A stretch of 64,000 nucleotides of DNA from Alphaproteobacteria bacterium (GCA_018828145.1 JAHJWO010000046.1:62001-126000), one strand, 5' to 3'. Positions 8,762 through 18,463 are shown, counted from the stretch's first letter. Translations and numbers: made by a program. The notes: generated by a model not told the origin, from the letters alone.

Positions 8762-9706
8762 CTAGTTTGCAGGCAATTGCCTGGTCAGCAGGGCCATCCA
8801 GGCGCGGTGCCTGCCCGCCTGCAATTGGGCAGCCGCCAGAGCGGCATCGCCTTCGGCCCGGCTGACATCATGGCCGGCGAGGCTGGCGGCGATTTCGGCG
8901 AAAATGGCAGGATGCAGGTCGAGCACGCCACCCACGAAGCGGAGGGGGTGGTCACCGGCGCGCGACAGCAGCGCGGAGCCCAGCTGGGCGAGTTCGACGC
9001 CGGCCTGGCGCAGGATGGCCAGGGCCAGTTCATCGCCTTCTTCGGCCGCCCGGCCGACGGCGACGGCCAGGGTGCCGATGCGGCCCCGATCGCCGCCATA
9101 GACGAACTGGCGGACATCGTGCCATTCGCGGCCGCCGACCAGTGCGAAGAGATGGTCGGCGAGGGGCTGGGCTGCGGCGAAGCTGCCGTCGCGGTCGAGG
9201 ATGCGATAGAGGCGGTCGAGCGCCTCAAGGGCGATCCAGCTGCCCGAGCCGGCATCATCGATCAGGATGCCGCGGCCGCCGACGCGAACCGTGTCGCCAG
9301 CGGCCGTGACATGAATGCCGATCGAGCCGGTGCCGGCGGAGACGAGATGCCCCTGGCCGGGCTCGAAATGGGCGACATAGGCAAGGACGATATCGTCGAT
9401 GAGAAGGATGGCGGCAGCGTCGATGGCGAAGATGGTCTCGACCAGCGCCGTGACCTCGGTGGCGACAGCCGAGCCGTAGCCGGTGATGCCTGCCGTGATG
9501 CTGACGGGCTCCAGGCCGGCATCGCCAAGCGCCTGCCGGACGGCGCGCAGCACGGCATCGAGGCGGTCCTTCTCGGCCGGGTTGAAGATGTGGCCGGTGG
9601 CGCCGGAGACCTTGCCGCGGCCCAGGATTTCGCCATCGGGCGTGCAGGCGACCCAGCGGCTGGCCGTGCCGCCAATATCGAGCCCGAGATGGACGGGCCG
9701 GCTCAT
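8762..9706 (-). CDS. BadF/BadG/BcrA-type amino-sugar kinase (NagK or MurK-like)
   Basis: ASKHA-fold kinase of 314 residues expected to phosphorylate an N-acetylated amino sugar at O6 with ATP. Seen: phosphate-1 motif GLDIGGTASRWVAC (8-21), the acidic IDDIVLAYVA block, phosphate-2 GTGSIGI, IDDAGSGSWIALEAL and FVGGVLDL for adenosine binding. This family includes GlcNAc kinases and Clostridium MurK, which accepts both GlcNAc and MurNAc. It overlaps nanE by 4 bases and is last in the operon with an ABC importer, so its substrate is probably the imported sugar. The murQ gene in the divergent operon makes MurNAc an attractive substrate; GlcNAc and ManNAc remain possible. Confidence 0.85.
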   Translation of the reverse strand: MSRPVHLGLDIGGTASRWVACTPDGEILGRGKVSGATGHIFNPAEKDRLDAVLRAVRQALGDAGLEPVSITAGITGYGSAVATEVTALVETIFAIDAAAILLIDDIVLAYVAHFEPGQGHLVSAGTGSIGIHVTAAGDTVRVGGRGILIDDAGSGSWIALEALDRLYRILDRDGSFAAAQPLADHLFALVGGREWHDVRQFVYGGDRGRIGTLAVAVGRAAEEGDELALAILRQAGVELAQLGSALLSRAGDHPLRFVGGVLDLHPAIFAEIAASLAGHDVSRAEGDAALAAAQLQAGRHRAWMALLTRQLPAN

Positions 9707-10368
9707 GCCGGAACGCCGGCCTGAACGAAGAGACGGGTGATTTCGCGCGGATTGGTGATCATGGTGCCCACAACAACGGCATGGGCGCCGGCATCAAAGG
9801 CCTGCCGCACCAGTTGCGGGGTATTGTAGCGGCCCTCGGCCACAACCGGCACGGAGAGGCGCGAGGCCAGCGTTTCGAGCAAATGCAAATCGGGTGCCTC
9901 CGGCCGGGGCTGGGTCACGTCGATATAACCCGAAAGCGTGGTGGCGACATAGGTGGCGCCCCAATCGGCGGCGGCAAGGCCCTCGTCGACGGTCGAGATA
10001 TCGGCAAAGACCTCGGCGCCCAGTTCCTCGCGGACGCGGCGGATCAAGCGCCCAGGGGGCTCGCCATCGCGGGGGCGCGGGGTGCAGTCGAGCGCGACAA
10101 TGTCGGCGCCGGCCGCGACGATAGCCTCGGCGGCGGCAAAATCGGGCGTGATATAGACCGGGTAGCGATCCGAAAAGACCTTGTGGATGCCGATGACCGG
10201 CAGGCCTGCGGCCCGGACCGCGGCGATATCGTCAGGCCCATTGGCGCGGATGGCCACGGCGCCGCCATCGCGGGCGGCGAGCGCCATGGCACCCATGAAG
10301 AGGGGGCCATGCAGGGGATTGTCCGCCCGCGCCTGGCAGGAGACGACGAGTCCGCGAGGCAGCCTCAC
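9703..10368 (-). CDS. nanE: N-acetylmannosamine-6-phosphate 2-epimerase NanE
   Basis: TIM-barrel enzyme converting ManNAc-6-phosphate to GlcNAc-6-phosphate. Seen: VVSCQARADNPLHGP at the start, LPVIGIHKVFSDRYPVYITP (the Lys here matches the family's catalytic position), FADISTVDEGLAAADWGATY, TTLSGY and PVVAEGRYNTPQLVRQAF. The start is GTG 10368, which overlaps the TGA of the upstream permease (GTGA) and gives 221 residues, near the family length. Longer in-frame starts would lie within the permease gene. Together with the downstream kinase it would feed a salvaged sugar into GlcNAc-6-phosphate; no nanA aldolase is in the window, so sialic acid use is not shown. Confidence 0.92.
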   Translation of the reverse strand: MRLPRGLVVSCQARADNPLHGPLFMGAMALAARDGGAVAIRANGPDDIAAVRAAGLPVIGIHKVFSDRYPVYITPDFAAAEAIVAAGADIVALDCTPRPRDGEPPGRLIRRVREELGAEVFADISTVDEGLAAADWGATYVATTLSGYIDVTQPRPEAPDLHLLETLASRLSVPVVAEGRYNTPQLVRQAFDAGAHAVVVGTMITNPREITRLFVQAGVPA

Positions 10369-11228
10369 TTGACGGCGCCCGAAGTCATGCCGGCGATGAA
10401 TTGCTTCGAGAGCACGATATAGATGATGATGATGGGCGCAGCCGAAAGCGTGAGCCCGGAGAATAGCACGCCCCAATCGGTGGTGTATTCGCCCATGAAA
10501 TTGGTCAGGCCCTGCGGCAGGGTCTTGAGGTCATCATTCTGGATGAAGACCAGCGGGAAGAAGAAGTCGTTCCATATCGGCACGACATTCTGGATGCCGG
10601 CAATGACCATGGCCGGGCGCACCAGGGGCAGCATGATGGACCACATGATGCGGGCCTCGCTGGCACCATCCATGCGGGCGGCATCTTCGAGCTCGCTGGG
10701 CAGGCTGCGGATGAAGCCGGTCATGATGAAGACCGTCGTGGGCAGGCCCATGGCCGTATAGACGAAGATCAGCGAAAGCTGGTTGTTGAGGATCGAGAGG
10801 TCCCGCATCAGCATGAAGAGCGGGATGATGGCGAGCTTGAGGGGGAGCGTCAGGCCGGCCAGGAAGAACATCAGGATGAAGTTCGCACCGGTAAAGGCGT
10901 AGCGCCCCAGCGCATAGGCCGCCATGGTTCCCAACGTCAGGATCAGCACCATGGAGGCGCCGGTGACGACGAAGGAATTGAGCAGGTAGCGCAGGAAATT
11001 GGTCTCGTTCCAGATCTTGAGGAAGTTCGCCACCTGGGTGAAATCGGGAATGGCGAAGGGCGACTGGAAGATCTGCGGCGTGGTCTTGAAGGCCGAGAAG
11101 ACCATGATGATGATGGGCGCCAGCATCAGGACCGTGTTGGCGATCAGGATGATCTGCAGCAGGCCATCGCGGCCCAAGGTGCCCATGATGCCGCGGCGGT
11201 CGTAGTAGCTCGCCTGTGCCGTGCTCAT
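10365..11228 (-). CDS. Carbohydrate ABC transporter permease, MalG type
   Basis: Inner-membrane subunit of 287 residues with six predicted helices. Seen: first helix at about 24-45 (IILIANTVLMLAPIIIMVFS), then AFKTTPQIFQ and the EAA loop LEDAARMDGASEARIMWSIM that docks on the ATPase. Start ATG 11228 overlaps the upstream permease stop by 4 bases; the stop overlaps the nanE GTG. CUT1 family by sequence. Substrate inferred from operon enzymes: an N-acetylated amino sugar. Confidence 0.92.
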   Translation of the reverse strand: MSTAQASYYDRRGIMGTLGRDGLLQIILIANTVLMLAPIIIMVFSAFKTTPQIFQSPFAIPDFTQVANFLKIWNETNFLRYLLNSFVVTGASMVLILTLGTMAAYALGRYAFTGANFILMFFLAGLTLPLKLAIIPLFMLMRDLSILNNQLSLIFVYTAMGLPTTVFIMTGFIRSLPSELEDAARMDGASEARIMWSIMLPLVRPAMVIAGIQNVVPIWNDFFFPLVFIQNDDLKTLPQGLTNFMGEYTTDWGVLFSGLTLSAAPIIIIYIVLSKQFIAGMTSGAVK

Positions 11229-12145
11229 ACCTGAATCTCCCGGGCGCGCAGCCGCAGGGTCATGACGGTGGCGAAGGCGGCGATGAAGATGAAGATCAAG
11301 ACGGCCAGCGCGCTGCCCAGGCCGAAATCCTGCTGGCCGGCCGACACGTTGCCGAAGGCGGTGCGATAGAAATAAAGGCCCAGCACGTCGGTGGAGCCAT
11401 AGGGCGAGCCATCGAGGCCCGCCATGATGTAGGGCAGCTCAAACCAGTTGAAGGCGCCCACGAAGAGCAGGGTGAAGACGATGGTGGCGCTGGGGGCGAC
11501 CAGCGGCCAGACGATCTTGGAAATCTTGACCCATTCGCTTTCGGTTTCCATGCGCGCCGCGTCGAGGATTTCACCCGGAATGCGCTGCATGCCGGCGAGG
11601 AAGACCAGGGTGGGAAAGCCCACCATGTGCCAGGCCTGGGCCGCGATCAGCGCCCAGAGGGCGGTGGAGCCCTGCCCCAGCCAGGGCTGGGCCAGCCAGT
11701 CGAGGCCAATGCCGCGCAGGCTGATATTGACCACGCCGAACAGGGGATGAAGGAAGAGCTTGAACAGGTAGGCGACGATGATGGTCGAGAGGACCACCGG
11801 CAGGAAGACCGCGATGCGGTGGAAGCGGGCGCCGGGCAGCTCGCGCCAGAGGGCATAGGCGAGCAGGAAGCCCAGCCCGTTCTGCAGCACCATCAGCGCA
11901 AAGAAGACGATGACATTGTGGGTGAAGGCATTGATCGTCCAGCTGCGATAGGGCTCGACGAAAAGCACGGTGTGGAAGTTTTCCAGCCCGACGAAATCGC
12001 CCCGACGCAGGCCCTGCCAGTCGAAGAAGGCATAGGCGAAGGCCGAAATGATCGGATAGACGATGAACAGGGCGACAAAGGCCAGCGGTGGCACAATGAG
12101 CACCGTGATCCAGAGGCCGCGGCCGGTCATCCGAAGGTGGGGCAT
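11225..12145 (-). CDS. Carbohydrate ABC transporter permease, MalF type
   Basis: Partner permease of 306 residues. Seen: first helix at about 9-32 (LWITVLIVPPLAFVALFIVY), DWQGLRRGDFVGLENFHTVL, six predicted helices in all, and the EAA loop with LDAARMETESEWVKISKIVW. I place the start at ATG 12145 (MPHLRMTGRGLW); an in-frame ATG at 12130 is a close alternative. The frame stays open further upstream, but that part lies in a palindromic intergenic repeat and does not look like protein. It should pair with the MalG-type subunit in a heterodimeric channel. Confidence 0.9.
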   Translation of the reverse strand: MPHLRMTGRGLWITVLIVPPLAFVALFIVYPIISAFAYAFFDWQGLRRGDFVGLENFHTVLFVEPYRSWTINAFTHNVIVFFALMVLQNGLGFLLAYALWRELPGARFHRIAVFLPVVLSTIIVAYLFKLFLHPLFGVVNISLRGIGLDWLAQPWLGQGSTALWALIAAQAWHMVGFPTLVFLAGMQRIPGEILDAARMETESEWVKISKIVWPLVAPSATIVFTLLFVGAFNWFELPYIMAGLDGSPYGSTDVLGLYFYRTAFGNVSAGQQDFGLGSALAVLIFIFIAAFATVMTLRLRAREIQV

Positions 12146-12174
12146 TGGGGTCTCGCTTGGCTTTCGGCGTGGGG

Positions 12175-12312
12175 CACCCCCACCCTTGGTCCCTCCCCAC
12201 AGGGGGGAGGGAGACGATGAACACCGGAATCCCGGTCTGCGCCTCTCTCCCCTGATGGGGAGGGAATGAGGGTGGGTGGAGCAGCGAGCACTGGACCCGA
12301 GGCTCCACCCCG
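12175..12312. repeat. Palindromic intergenic repeat element with several hairpins
   Basis: Lies between the binding-protein stop and the permease start. It holds a stem CCCTCCCC/GGGGAGGG (12191-12211), a second G/C hairpin around 12243-12265 (CTCTCCCC-TGAT-GGGGAGGG), outer arms CACCC...TCCCTCCCC and GGGGAGGG...GGGTG that pair across the whole unit, and a third pair GGGTGGAGC...GCTCCACCC. This double-hairpin layout is like repeated intergenic elements (REP/BIME or RPE type) known in many proteobacteria. No second copy is seen in the window. Confidence 0.7.
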
Positions 12313-12332
12313 AGGGCGGAGGGAGGGCCGCC

Positions 12333-13574
12333 TTACTTCTGGAAGGGCTCGTACCAGGCGGCGAGGCCGGTGGTGAGGGCTTCACCAATGGCTTCGGGCG
12401 TGGTTTCGCCGGCGAAGAGCTTCTGCATTTCGCCCTGGATCAGCACCGAGCCGGAGGGCTCGCCATAACGGAAGTGCGCCAGCATCAGATAGGGGATGGA
12501 AGACTGGTTGAGCTCGTTGACCTCGGCCAGCAGGGGATTGTCGAAGGTGACGCCCGGAATGGTCGAGATATTGCTCAGCGTATTGGCGAAGGCCTGGCCG
12601 AATTCCTGGCTGGCCAGGTAGTTGAGGAACTTGATCGAAGCTTCCTTGTTGGCGCCGGCGGCATTGGCTGCATAGCCGCCGTCGAAGTAGAGACCAACCA
12701 GCTTGTCATCCTCGGCCGTCTTGCCGGGGGCCGCGAAGACGCCCAGTTCGATATCGGGGTTCTGGGCCTTGAAATTGGCGACCTCATAGGAGCCGCCGAT
12801 GAACATGCCGGCCATGCCCGAGGCAAAGAGCTGCTGGGCGGAGGGGTAGTCGAGGCCGATGAAGCCATCCGGGAAGTACTCCGCAGCGACTGCGGCAACC
12901 TCGCCCAGCGCGCCGGTGAAGCGCGGGTCGGTGAAATCGGCGGTGCCGGCCATCAGCTCGTCGTAGAAAGCCTTGCCCATCAGCGACGAGCCGAGACCGA
13001 AGGTGACGGTCTCATTCTGCCAGGCGGTTGCGGTGCCGTTGGCAAAGGGGATGACGCCGGCATCCTTGAGCGTCTGGCTCGCGGCAACCAGTTCATCCCA
13101 GGTCTGGGGTTCGGCAAGGCCGTTGGCGTCGAAGATGGCCTTGTTGTAGATCACCAGCTGGGTCTGGCTGGCAAAGGGCACGGCATAGACCACGCCGTCC
13201 GAGCGCATGCTTTCGGCGGCAAGCGCGGGCTCGGCGAATTCGGCCAGAGCCGGGACGGTTTCGGTGCTCAGCGGCTCGAGATAGCCAGCGGCCGCGACGT
13301 TTTCGAGGCCGCCATAGGCGCGCACCATCATGACGTCAGGACCGGTGCCACCGGCCAGGGCGGTCGAGAGGATGGTATTGTAGTTGGCGGCTTCGAAGGT
13401 CTCGAACTTCACGGTGATGCCGGGATTGGCGGCTTCGAACGTGTCGATGAAGGTTTCATAGGCGGCACGGTCTTCCTGGCGCCAGCTCCAGAATGTCAGG
13501 TCCTGGGCGAGTGCCGGGGCCGCGACGAGCACGGCGCATAGCGCAGCGCCGATGCGGATCAGTTTGGTCTTCAT
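12333..13574 (-). CDS. Extracellular solute-binding protein, family 1 (CUT1 sugar ABC)
   Basis: Periplasmic receptor of 413 residues. Seen: Sec signal peptide (MKTKLIRIGAALCAVLVAAP, cleavage near ALAQ), then DLTFWSWRQEDRAAYETFID and a typical family-1 core (TGPDVMMVRAYGG, SFLNYLASQEFGQAFAN-like C-terminal part). The start is ATG 13574 with AAGGAGAGGG just upstream; the open frame continues into the upstream ATPase gene but that is shadow. The following 187 bases carry the palindromic repeat that may stabilise the upstream mRNA. Ligand inferred from the operon: an N-acetylated amino sugar or cell-wall sugar. Confidence 0.92.
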   Translation of the reverse strand: MKTKLIRIGAALCAVLVAAPALAQDLTFWSWRQEDRAAYETFIDTFEAANPGITVKFETFEAANYNTILSTALAGGTGPDVMMVRAYGGLENVAAAGYLEPLSTETVPALAEFAEPALAAESMRSDGVVYAVPFASQTQLVIYNKAIFDANGLAEPQTWDELVAASQTLKDAGVIPFANGTATAWQNETVTFGLGSSLMGKAFYDELMAGTADFTDPRFTGALGEVAAVAAEYFPDGFIGLDYPSAQQLFASGMAGMFIGGSYEVANFKAQNPDIELGVFAAPGKTAEDDKLVGLYFDGGYAANAAGANKEASIKFLNYLASQEFGQAFANTLSNISTIPGVTFDNPLLAEVNELNQSSIPYLMLAHFRYGEPSGSVLIQGEMQKLFAGETTPEAIGEALTTGLAAWYEPFQK

Positions 13575-13623
13575 GGTGTTCCCTCTCCTTGTGACTTTGT
13601 TTTTCATGGACTGTGCCGGTGCC

Positions 13624-14688
<1,065 letters not shown>

Positions 14689-14756
14689 TATGCCCTCCGA
14701 ATGCTCCCGCGCCATGCGGGTCCCTCGCCGAAGCTCTCCCTCAAGAGCGCCAACAT

Positions 14757-14789
14757 GGAATACTAAATTCCTATTTTTGATAGTGTCAA
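14757..14789 (-). promoter_or_regulatory. Promoter with RpiR-type operator, ABC/nanE operon
   Basis: On the minus strand TTGACA (14789-14784) is followed after 18 bases by TAGTAT (14765-14760). The palindrome GGAATACTAAATTCC (14757-14771) covers the -10. It matches 13 of 15 bases of the site before murQ. Binding here should block transcription; assignment to the adjacent RpiR gene is inferred from the paired sites. Confidence 0.7.
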
Positions 14790-14846
14790 GAATATTATAT
14801 TTTGCACAGGGCGCGCGAAATTCGGAAGGACCAGGCCTGCGCCGGT

Positions 14847-15698
14847 TCAGCGGGTCTTGAGCACGGTGACCGCGGTCTCGCTATTGTGGATGTAGTCGGG
14901 CGCGTCGGCCTGGCGGCGCACCAGAAGGATGAACAGCATATCCATCAGCATGAGCTGGGCGTCGCGCGAGGTGATGGCGGAGGAGCGCACCCGCTCCTCG
15001 TCGGCGACGGTGAAGAGATGGATATCGGCGAGGTCGAGCAGCGGATTGGGCTGCAGGCCGGTGACGGAAATGACGGCCGCGCCGCGCTGCTTGGCGACCT
15101 CGGCAATGCGCAGGGTTTCAAGGCTCCGCCCGGAATGGGACAGAGCCAGCAAGGCATCGTCGGGGCCTAGGCCCGAGGCATTGGCCACCTGGATATGGGT
15201 ATCGCTTTCGATCAGCACGGTGCGGCCGATCTTGAGCAGCTTGTAGGAGAAATCCCTCGCCACAAGGGAGGAGGCGCCGACGCCGGCAAGCTGGATCTTG
15301 CGCGCCCGGGCCAGGGCATCGAGCGCCCGGTCAATGGTCTGCTCGTTGTTGGCGGCGGTGGTTTCGCGCATGGAGAGCAGCTTGCTGCCAATCAGCTTCT
15401 GCAGGATCGTCATATAGCTGTCGCTGCTGTCGATGGAGCCGTGGATGATGCCGCCCGGCGCCTGCCATTCGAGGGCCCTGGCCTGGTTCACCGCCAGCTT
15501 GAGCTGCTGATAGCCGGCATAACCCATCTTCTGGCTGAACTTGACCACGCTGGACTGGCTGCGGCCCGTCGCTTCGGCCAGCCCCTGGGAGGACAAAGCC
15601 AGCATGCGCTCGGGATGATCGATGATGAACTGCGCGATCTGCCGGTCGGCCTGGGTCATGGACTCCAGCTTGGCGCCAAGTACCTTCAGGATGGACAT
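14847..15698 (-). CDS. RpiR/MurR-family transcriptional regulator
   Basis: DNA-binding repressor or activator of 283 residues with an N-terminal HTH and a C-terminal SIS sugar-phosphate domain. Seen: ADRQIAQFIIDHPERMLALS, HTH core LAEATGRSQSSVVKFSQKMG (about 39-58), and SIS blocks IQLAGVGASSLVARDFSYKL and LALSHSGRSLETLRIAEVAK. The start is ATG 15698, with GGGGGA upstream; longer in-frame starts run into the murQ gene. Known: MurR of Escherichia coli, same family, represses murQ and senses MurNAc-6-phosphate. Here the gene lies between two near-identical palindromes, divergent from murQ and upstream of the ABC/nanE operon, so it very likely controls both. Confidence 0.93.
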   Translation of the reverse strand: MSILKVLGAKLESMTQADRQIAQFIIDHPERMLALSSQGLAEATGRSQSSVVKFSQKMGYAGYQQLKLAVNQARALEWQAPGGIIHGSIDSSDSYMTILQKLIGSKLLSMRETTAANNEQTIDRALDALARARKIQLAGVGASSLVARDFSYKLLKIGRTVLIESDTHIQVANASGLGPDDALLALSHSGRSLETLRIAEVAKQRGAAVISVTGLQPNPLLDLADIHLFTVADEERVRSSAITSRDAQLMLMDMLFILLVRRQADAPDYIHNSETAVTVLKTR

Positions 15699-15832
15699 GT
15701 TTCCCCCATACCGCATTTCAGTCGAGACGAGCCGGCCGGCACGACTAGGGCCGAAGCGCCCGGCAATGCAATGCCGGGGCCCGGCAAATCCCGCCCGGCG
15801 CCGGTAGCCAGTGTGTCGCACTGCACGCGCAT

Positions 15833-15886
15833 TTGGAATACAATATTCCAAGATTGATTGACATCCGGAATATTGGCTCATAGCAT
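15833..15886 (+). promoter_or_regulatory. murQ promoter with RpiR-type operator
   Basis: A perfect inverted repeat TTGGAATA-CAA-TATTCCAA (15833-15851) stands just before TTGACA (15858-15863); TAGCAT (15881-15886) follows after exactly 17 bases. The spacer contains a further half-site, CCGGAATATTGG (15865-15876). The palindrome core equals the one at 14757-14771 in 13 of 15 bases. It also lies in the 5' region of the divergent rpiR gene and may serve autoregulation. Confidence 0.78.
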
Positions 15887-15912
15887 TCCTACCAGATTTG
15901 AGTGAGGGCACT

Positions 15913-16866
15913 ATGGCAAGAAGCATCTTGATGGCAGAGCTCGACCAGCTCGTCTCGGAGGCTCGCAACCCCGCCACGATGCAGATCGACCTGATGTCGA
16001 CCACCGAGATCCTGGCTGCCATGAACAGCGAGGACACCAAGGTCGCCGAGGCCGTCAAACGCGAGCTGCCGCAGATTGCCACGGCCGTGGACCGGATCGT
16101 GGCGGCCTTCCAGGCCGGTGCGCGGCTGATCTATATGGGCGCGGGCACCAGCGGACGGCTCGGCGTACTGGATGCTTCGGAATGTCCGCCCACTTTCGGC
16201 GTGCCCGAGGGCATGGTGATCGGCCTGATTGCCGGCGGCGACCGGGCCCTGCGCCACCCGATCGAGGGGGCCGAGGACGATCGCAACGAAGGCCAGAAAG
16301 ATCTCGAGCGCATTGCGCTGACGGCGCAGGACGTCGTGGTGGGCATCGCCGTCAGCGGCCGCACGCCCTATGTGATCGGCGCGCTGGAGCATGCCAAGGC
16401 GGTCGGAGCCACGACGGTGGCGCTGTCCTGCAACCCGGACTCCACCATTGCGCGCCTCGCCGATATCGCCATTTCGCCGGTGGTGGGGCCGGAGGCGCTG
16501 ACCGGCTCGACGCGGCTCAAGTCGGGCACGGCGCAGAAGCTGGTGCTCAACATGCTGACCACGGCCAGCATGATCCGCATCGGCAAGACCTATCAAAACC
16601 TGATGGTGGACGTGAATGCCAGCAATGAAAAGCTGCTGGCACGGGCGGTCCGCATCGTGATGCAGGCGACCGACTGCACGCCGCAACAGGCGGAAGCCGC
16701 GCTCGAACTGACCGACAATGACGTCAAGCTGGCCATCTTGGTGCGGCTGACGGGGCTCGACGTCACGGCGGCACGCAATACGCTGCAATCGGCGGGCGGC
16801 TTTTTACGCCGCGCCATCGAGGGCAAGGGCGCACAATCAATTGAAATGTCCGCCGCCAAAGGCTGA
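15913..16866 (+). CDS. murQ: N-acetylmuramic acid 6-phosphate etherase MurQ
   Basis: Splits MurNAc-6-phosphate into GlcNAc-6-phosphate and D-lactate in the cytoplasm, a step of cell-wall recycling. Seen in 317 residues: [20 protein letters not shown] (71-90) followed by CPPTFG, and [11 protein letters not shown]. Glu90 and Glu121 fall where the catalytic acids of Escherichia coli MurQ lie, as remembered from the family. [13 protein letters not shown] [16 protein letters not shown] and [13 protein letters not shown] also match. Start ATG 15913 has GAGGG upstream; a TTG at 15898 is less likely. First gene of an operon of peptide-type ABC genes, a serine hydrolase and anmK, 21 bases before the binding protein. 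Confidence 0.96.
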   Translation: MARSILMAELDQLVSEARNPATMQIDLMSTTEILAAMNSEDTKVAEAVKRELPQIATAVDRIVAAFQAGARLIYMGAGTSGRLGVLDASECPPTFGVPEGMVIGLIAGGDRALRHPIEGAEDDRNEGQKDLERIALTAQDVVVGIAVSGRTPYVIGALEHAKAVGATTVALSCNPDSTIARLADIAISPVVGPEALTGSTRLKSGTAQKLVLNMLTTASMIRIGKTYQNLMVDVNASNEKLLARAVRIVMQATDCTPQQAEAALELTDNDVKLAILVRLTGLDVTAARNTLQSAGGFLRRAIEGKGAQSIEMSAAKG

Positions 16867-16887
16867 CATGGACCTGGAGGGAATGAA

Positions 16888-18408
16888 ATGATCTGGACCA
16901 ATTCACGCAAACTGGCCGCGGGGCTCGCCATCGCGACCGCCCTGTCGAGTGTCGCTGTCGCCCTGCCGGCCCAGGCCGCAACCCTGCGCATGGCCTGGTC
17001 GCAGGACGCGACGGGGCTCGACCCGCACAAGCAGACGGCCTTTTCGTCGCTGCGCCTGCTCGAACTCATCTATGAGCCGCTGGTGCGGCTCGACCCCGAG
17101 CTCAACATCGTGCCGGCCATTGCAGCGAGCTGGGAATTTGCGCCCGATGCCAAGACGCTGACCTTCAAGCTCGACCCCAATGCCAAATTCTCCAATGGCG
17201 AGACGGTGACGCCAGCCGACGTCAAGGCGTCGTTCGAGCGCGTGCTCGATGAAGCCACCTCGGCCGCGGCACGCTCGAACTTCCTCTCCATTGCCAGCAT
17301 CGATACGCCTGACGACGAAACGGTGGTGTTCAACCTCAGCACGGCTGACGTGCCGATCCTGGCCGCCATGGCCAATATCAACGCCGCCATCGTGCCGGCC
17401 AGCGAGATCGCGGCCGGTTCGATCGGCACGACGGCCCTGGGCTCGGGCCCGTTCAAGCTCGACAGCTGGGAGCCCAATGCCAAGGAAGTGCTGAGCGCCA
17501 ACACCGAATGGGCCGGCGGGGAGCTGGCCATCGACGGCATCGACGTGACCGTGTTGCCGGACGAAACCGCCATTCTGGCCTCGCTGCGGGCCGGGCAGAT
17601 CGATTTCGCGCTGATCAACGACCCGCTGATTGCCACGCTGGTGCCCAACGAGCCCAACCTGCAGCTCAACCGGGTGGGCGGGCTGGCCTATAACGTGCTG
17701 CAGCTCAACCCGTCGCGCCCGCCGATGGACAACCTGCTGGTCCGCCAGGCCATGTCCTGCGCGATCAACCGCCAGGAAATCATCGATGCGGCCCTCGTGG
17801 GTGAAGGCGTCGTGACCGGGCCGATGACCGTGCCGGCCTTCGCACAGGATCCCAATTCACTGTTCTGCTACGAGCAGGACGTGGAAAAGGCCAAGCAGCT
17901 GATGGAAGAGGCCGGGATGGCCGAGGGCTTCACCGCCACGGTGATCGCCGCGACGGGCGAGCCGCCGGTTGCGGCATCGGAAGCGCAGGTGCTGCAGGCC
18001 CAGCTGGCCGAAATCGGCGTCACGCTCGAGATCGAGATGATGGAGCTCAATGTCTATGTCGACACCTGGCTCAAGGGTGATTTCGACATGGCCGTGGCCC
18101 AGAATGGCGGCCGCCCGGATCCCTATCCGATGTATAACCGCTACTTCACCAAGGAAGGCAATCTGCTGGGTGTGTCGAACTTCGTCGACGACACGCTCGA
18201 CAGCCTGATGAAGCAGGGCCAGGCCGAAACCGATCCGGCCAAGCGCGTCGAAATCTTCCAGGAATTCGAGCGTCACCTGGCCGAGCAGGCACCCTGGCTG
18301 TGGCTGTCGACCTCCTACACCTATACGGCGCAGCTCAAGACCGTGACCGGCTTTGAACCTTCGCCCACCGGCACGCTGTTCGGCCTCACCAAGGTCGCCA
18401 TCCAGTAG
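16888..18408 (+). CDS. Peptide-type ABC transporter solute-binding protein (SBP family 5)
   Basis: Periplasmic receptor of 506 residues in the DppA/OppA/MppA family. Seen: signal peptide over about 1-31 ending ALPAQA, then TLRMAWSQDATGLDPHKQ, LLELIYEPLVRLDPE, the family phrase PADVKASFERVLD, and NRQEIIDAALVGEG. Ribosome site GGAGGG precedes ATG 16888. Its place between murQ and anmK suggests that the ligand is a murein peptide or muropeptide, as for Escherichia coli MppA, rather than an ordinary dipeptide; this is inference. A strong stem-loop follows before the permease gene. Confidence 0.93.
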   Translation: MIWTNSRKLAAGLAIATALSSVAVALPAQAATLRMAWSQDATGLDPHKQTAFSSLRLLELIYEPLVRLDPELNIVPAIAASWEFAPDAKTLTFKLDPNAKFSNGETVTPADVKASFERVLDEATSAAARSNFLSIASIDTPDDETVVFNLSTADVPILAAMANINAAIVPASEIAAGSIGTTALGSGPFKLDSWEPNAKEVLSANTEWAGGELAIDGIDVTVLPDETAILASLRAGQIDFALINDPLIATLVPNEPNLQLNRVGGLAYNVLQLNPSRPPMDNLLVRQAMSCAINRQEIIDAALVGEGVVTGPMTVPAFAQDPNSLFCYEQDVEKAKQLMEEAGMAEGFTATVIAATGEPPVAASEAQVLQAQLAEIGVTLEIEMMELNVYVDTWLKGDFDMAVAQNGGRPDPYPMYNRYFTKEGNLLGVSNFVDDTLDSLMKQGQAETDPAKRVEIFQEFERHLAEQAPWLWLSTSYTYTAQLKTVTGFEPSPTGTLFGLTKVAIQ

Positions 18409-18416
18409 CGTTTACC

Positions 18417-18439
18417 GGGGCTGGCCGGCGGCCAGCCCC
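18417..18439 (+). promoter_or_regulatory. Stem-loop between binding-protein and permease genes
   Basis: Perfect 10-base stem GGGGCTGGCC / GGCCAGCCCC with loop GGC, 8 bases after the binding-protein stop. No T-tract follows, so it is more likely to protect the upstream mRNA 3' end than to terminate. Confidence 0.7.
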
Positions 18440-18463
18440 CACTCCTTCAGAGACCCCGGTCCG

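Noticed and set aside
12146-12388. N-terminal extension of the MalF-type permease gene
   Set aside because: The frame is open, but this part is made of the palindromic repeat and the end of the receptor gene. Family length and first membrane helix support the start near 12145.
11216-13541. Two long plus-strand frames opposite the permease and binding-protein genes
   Set aside because: Same reason: composition typical of antisense of GC-rich genes and no motifs, while the minus strand encodes complete ABC subunits.
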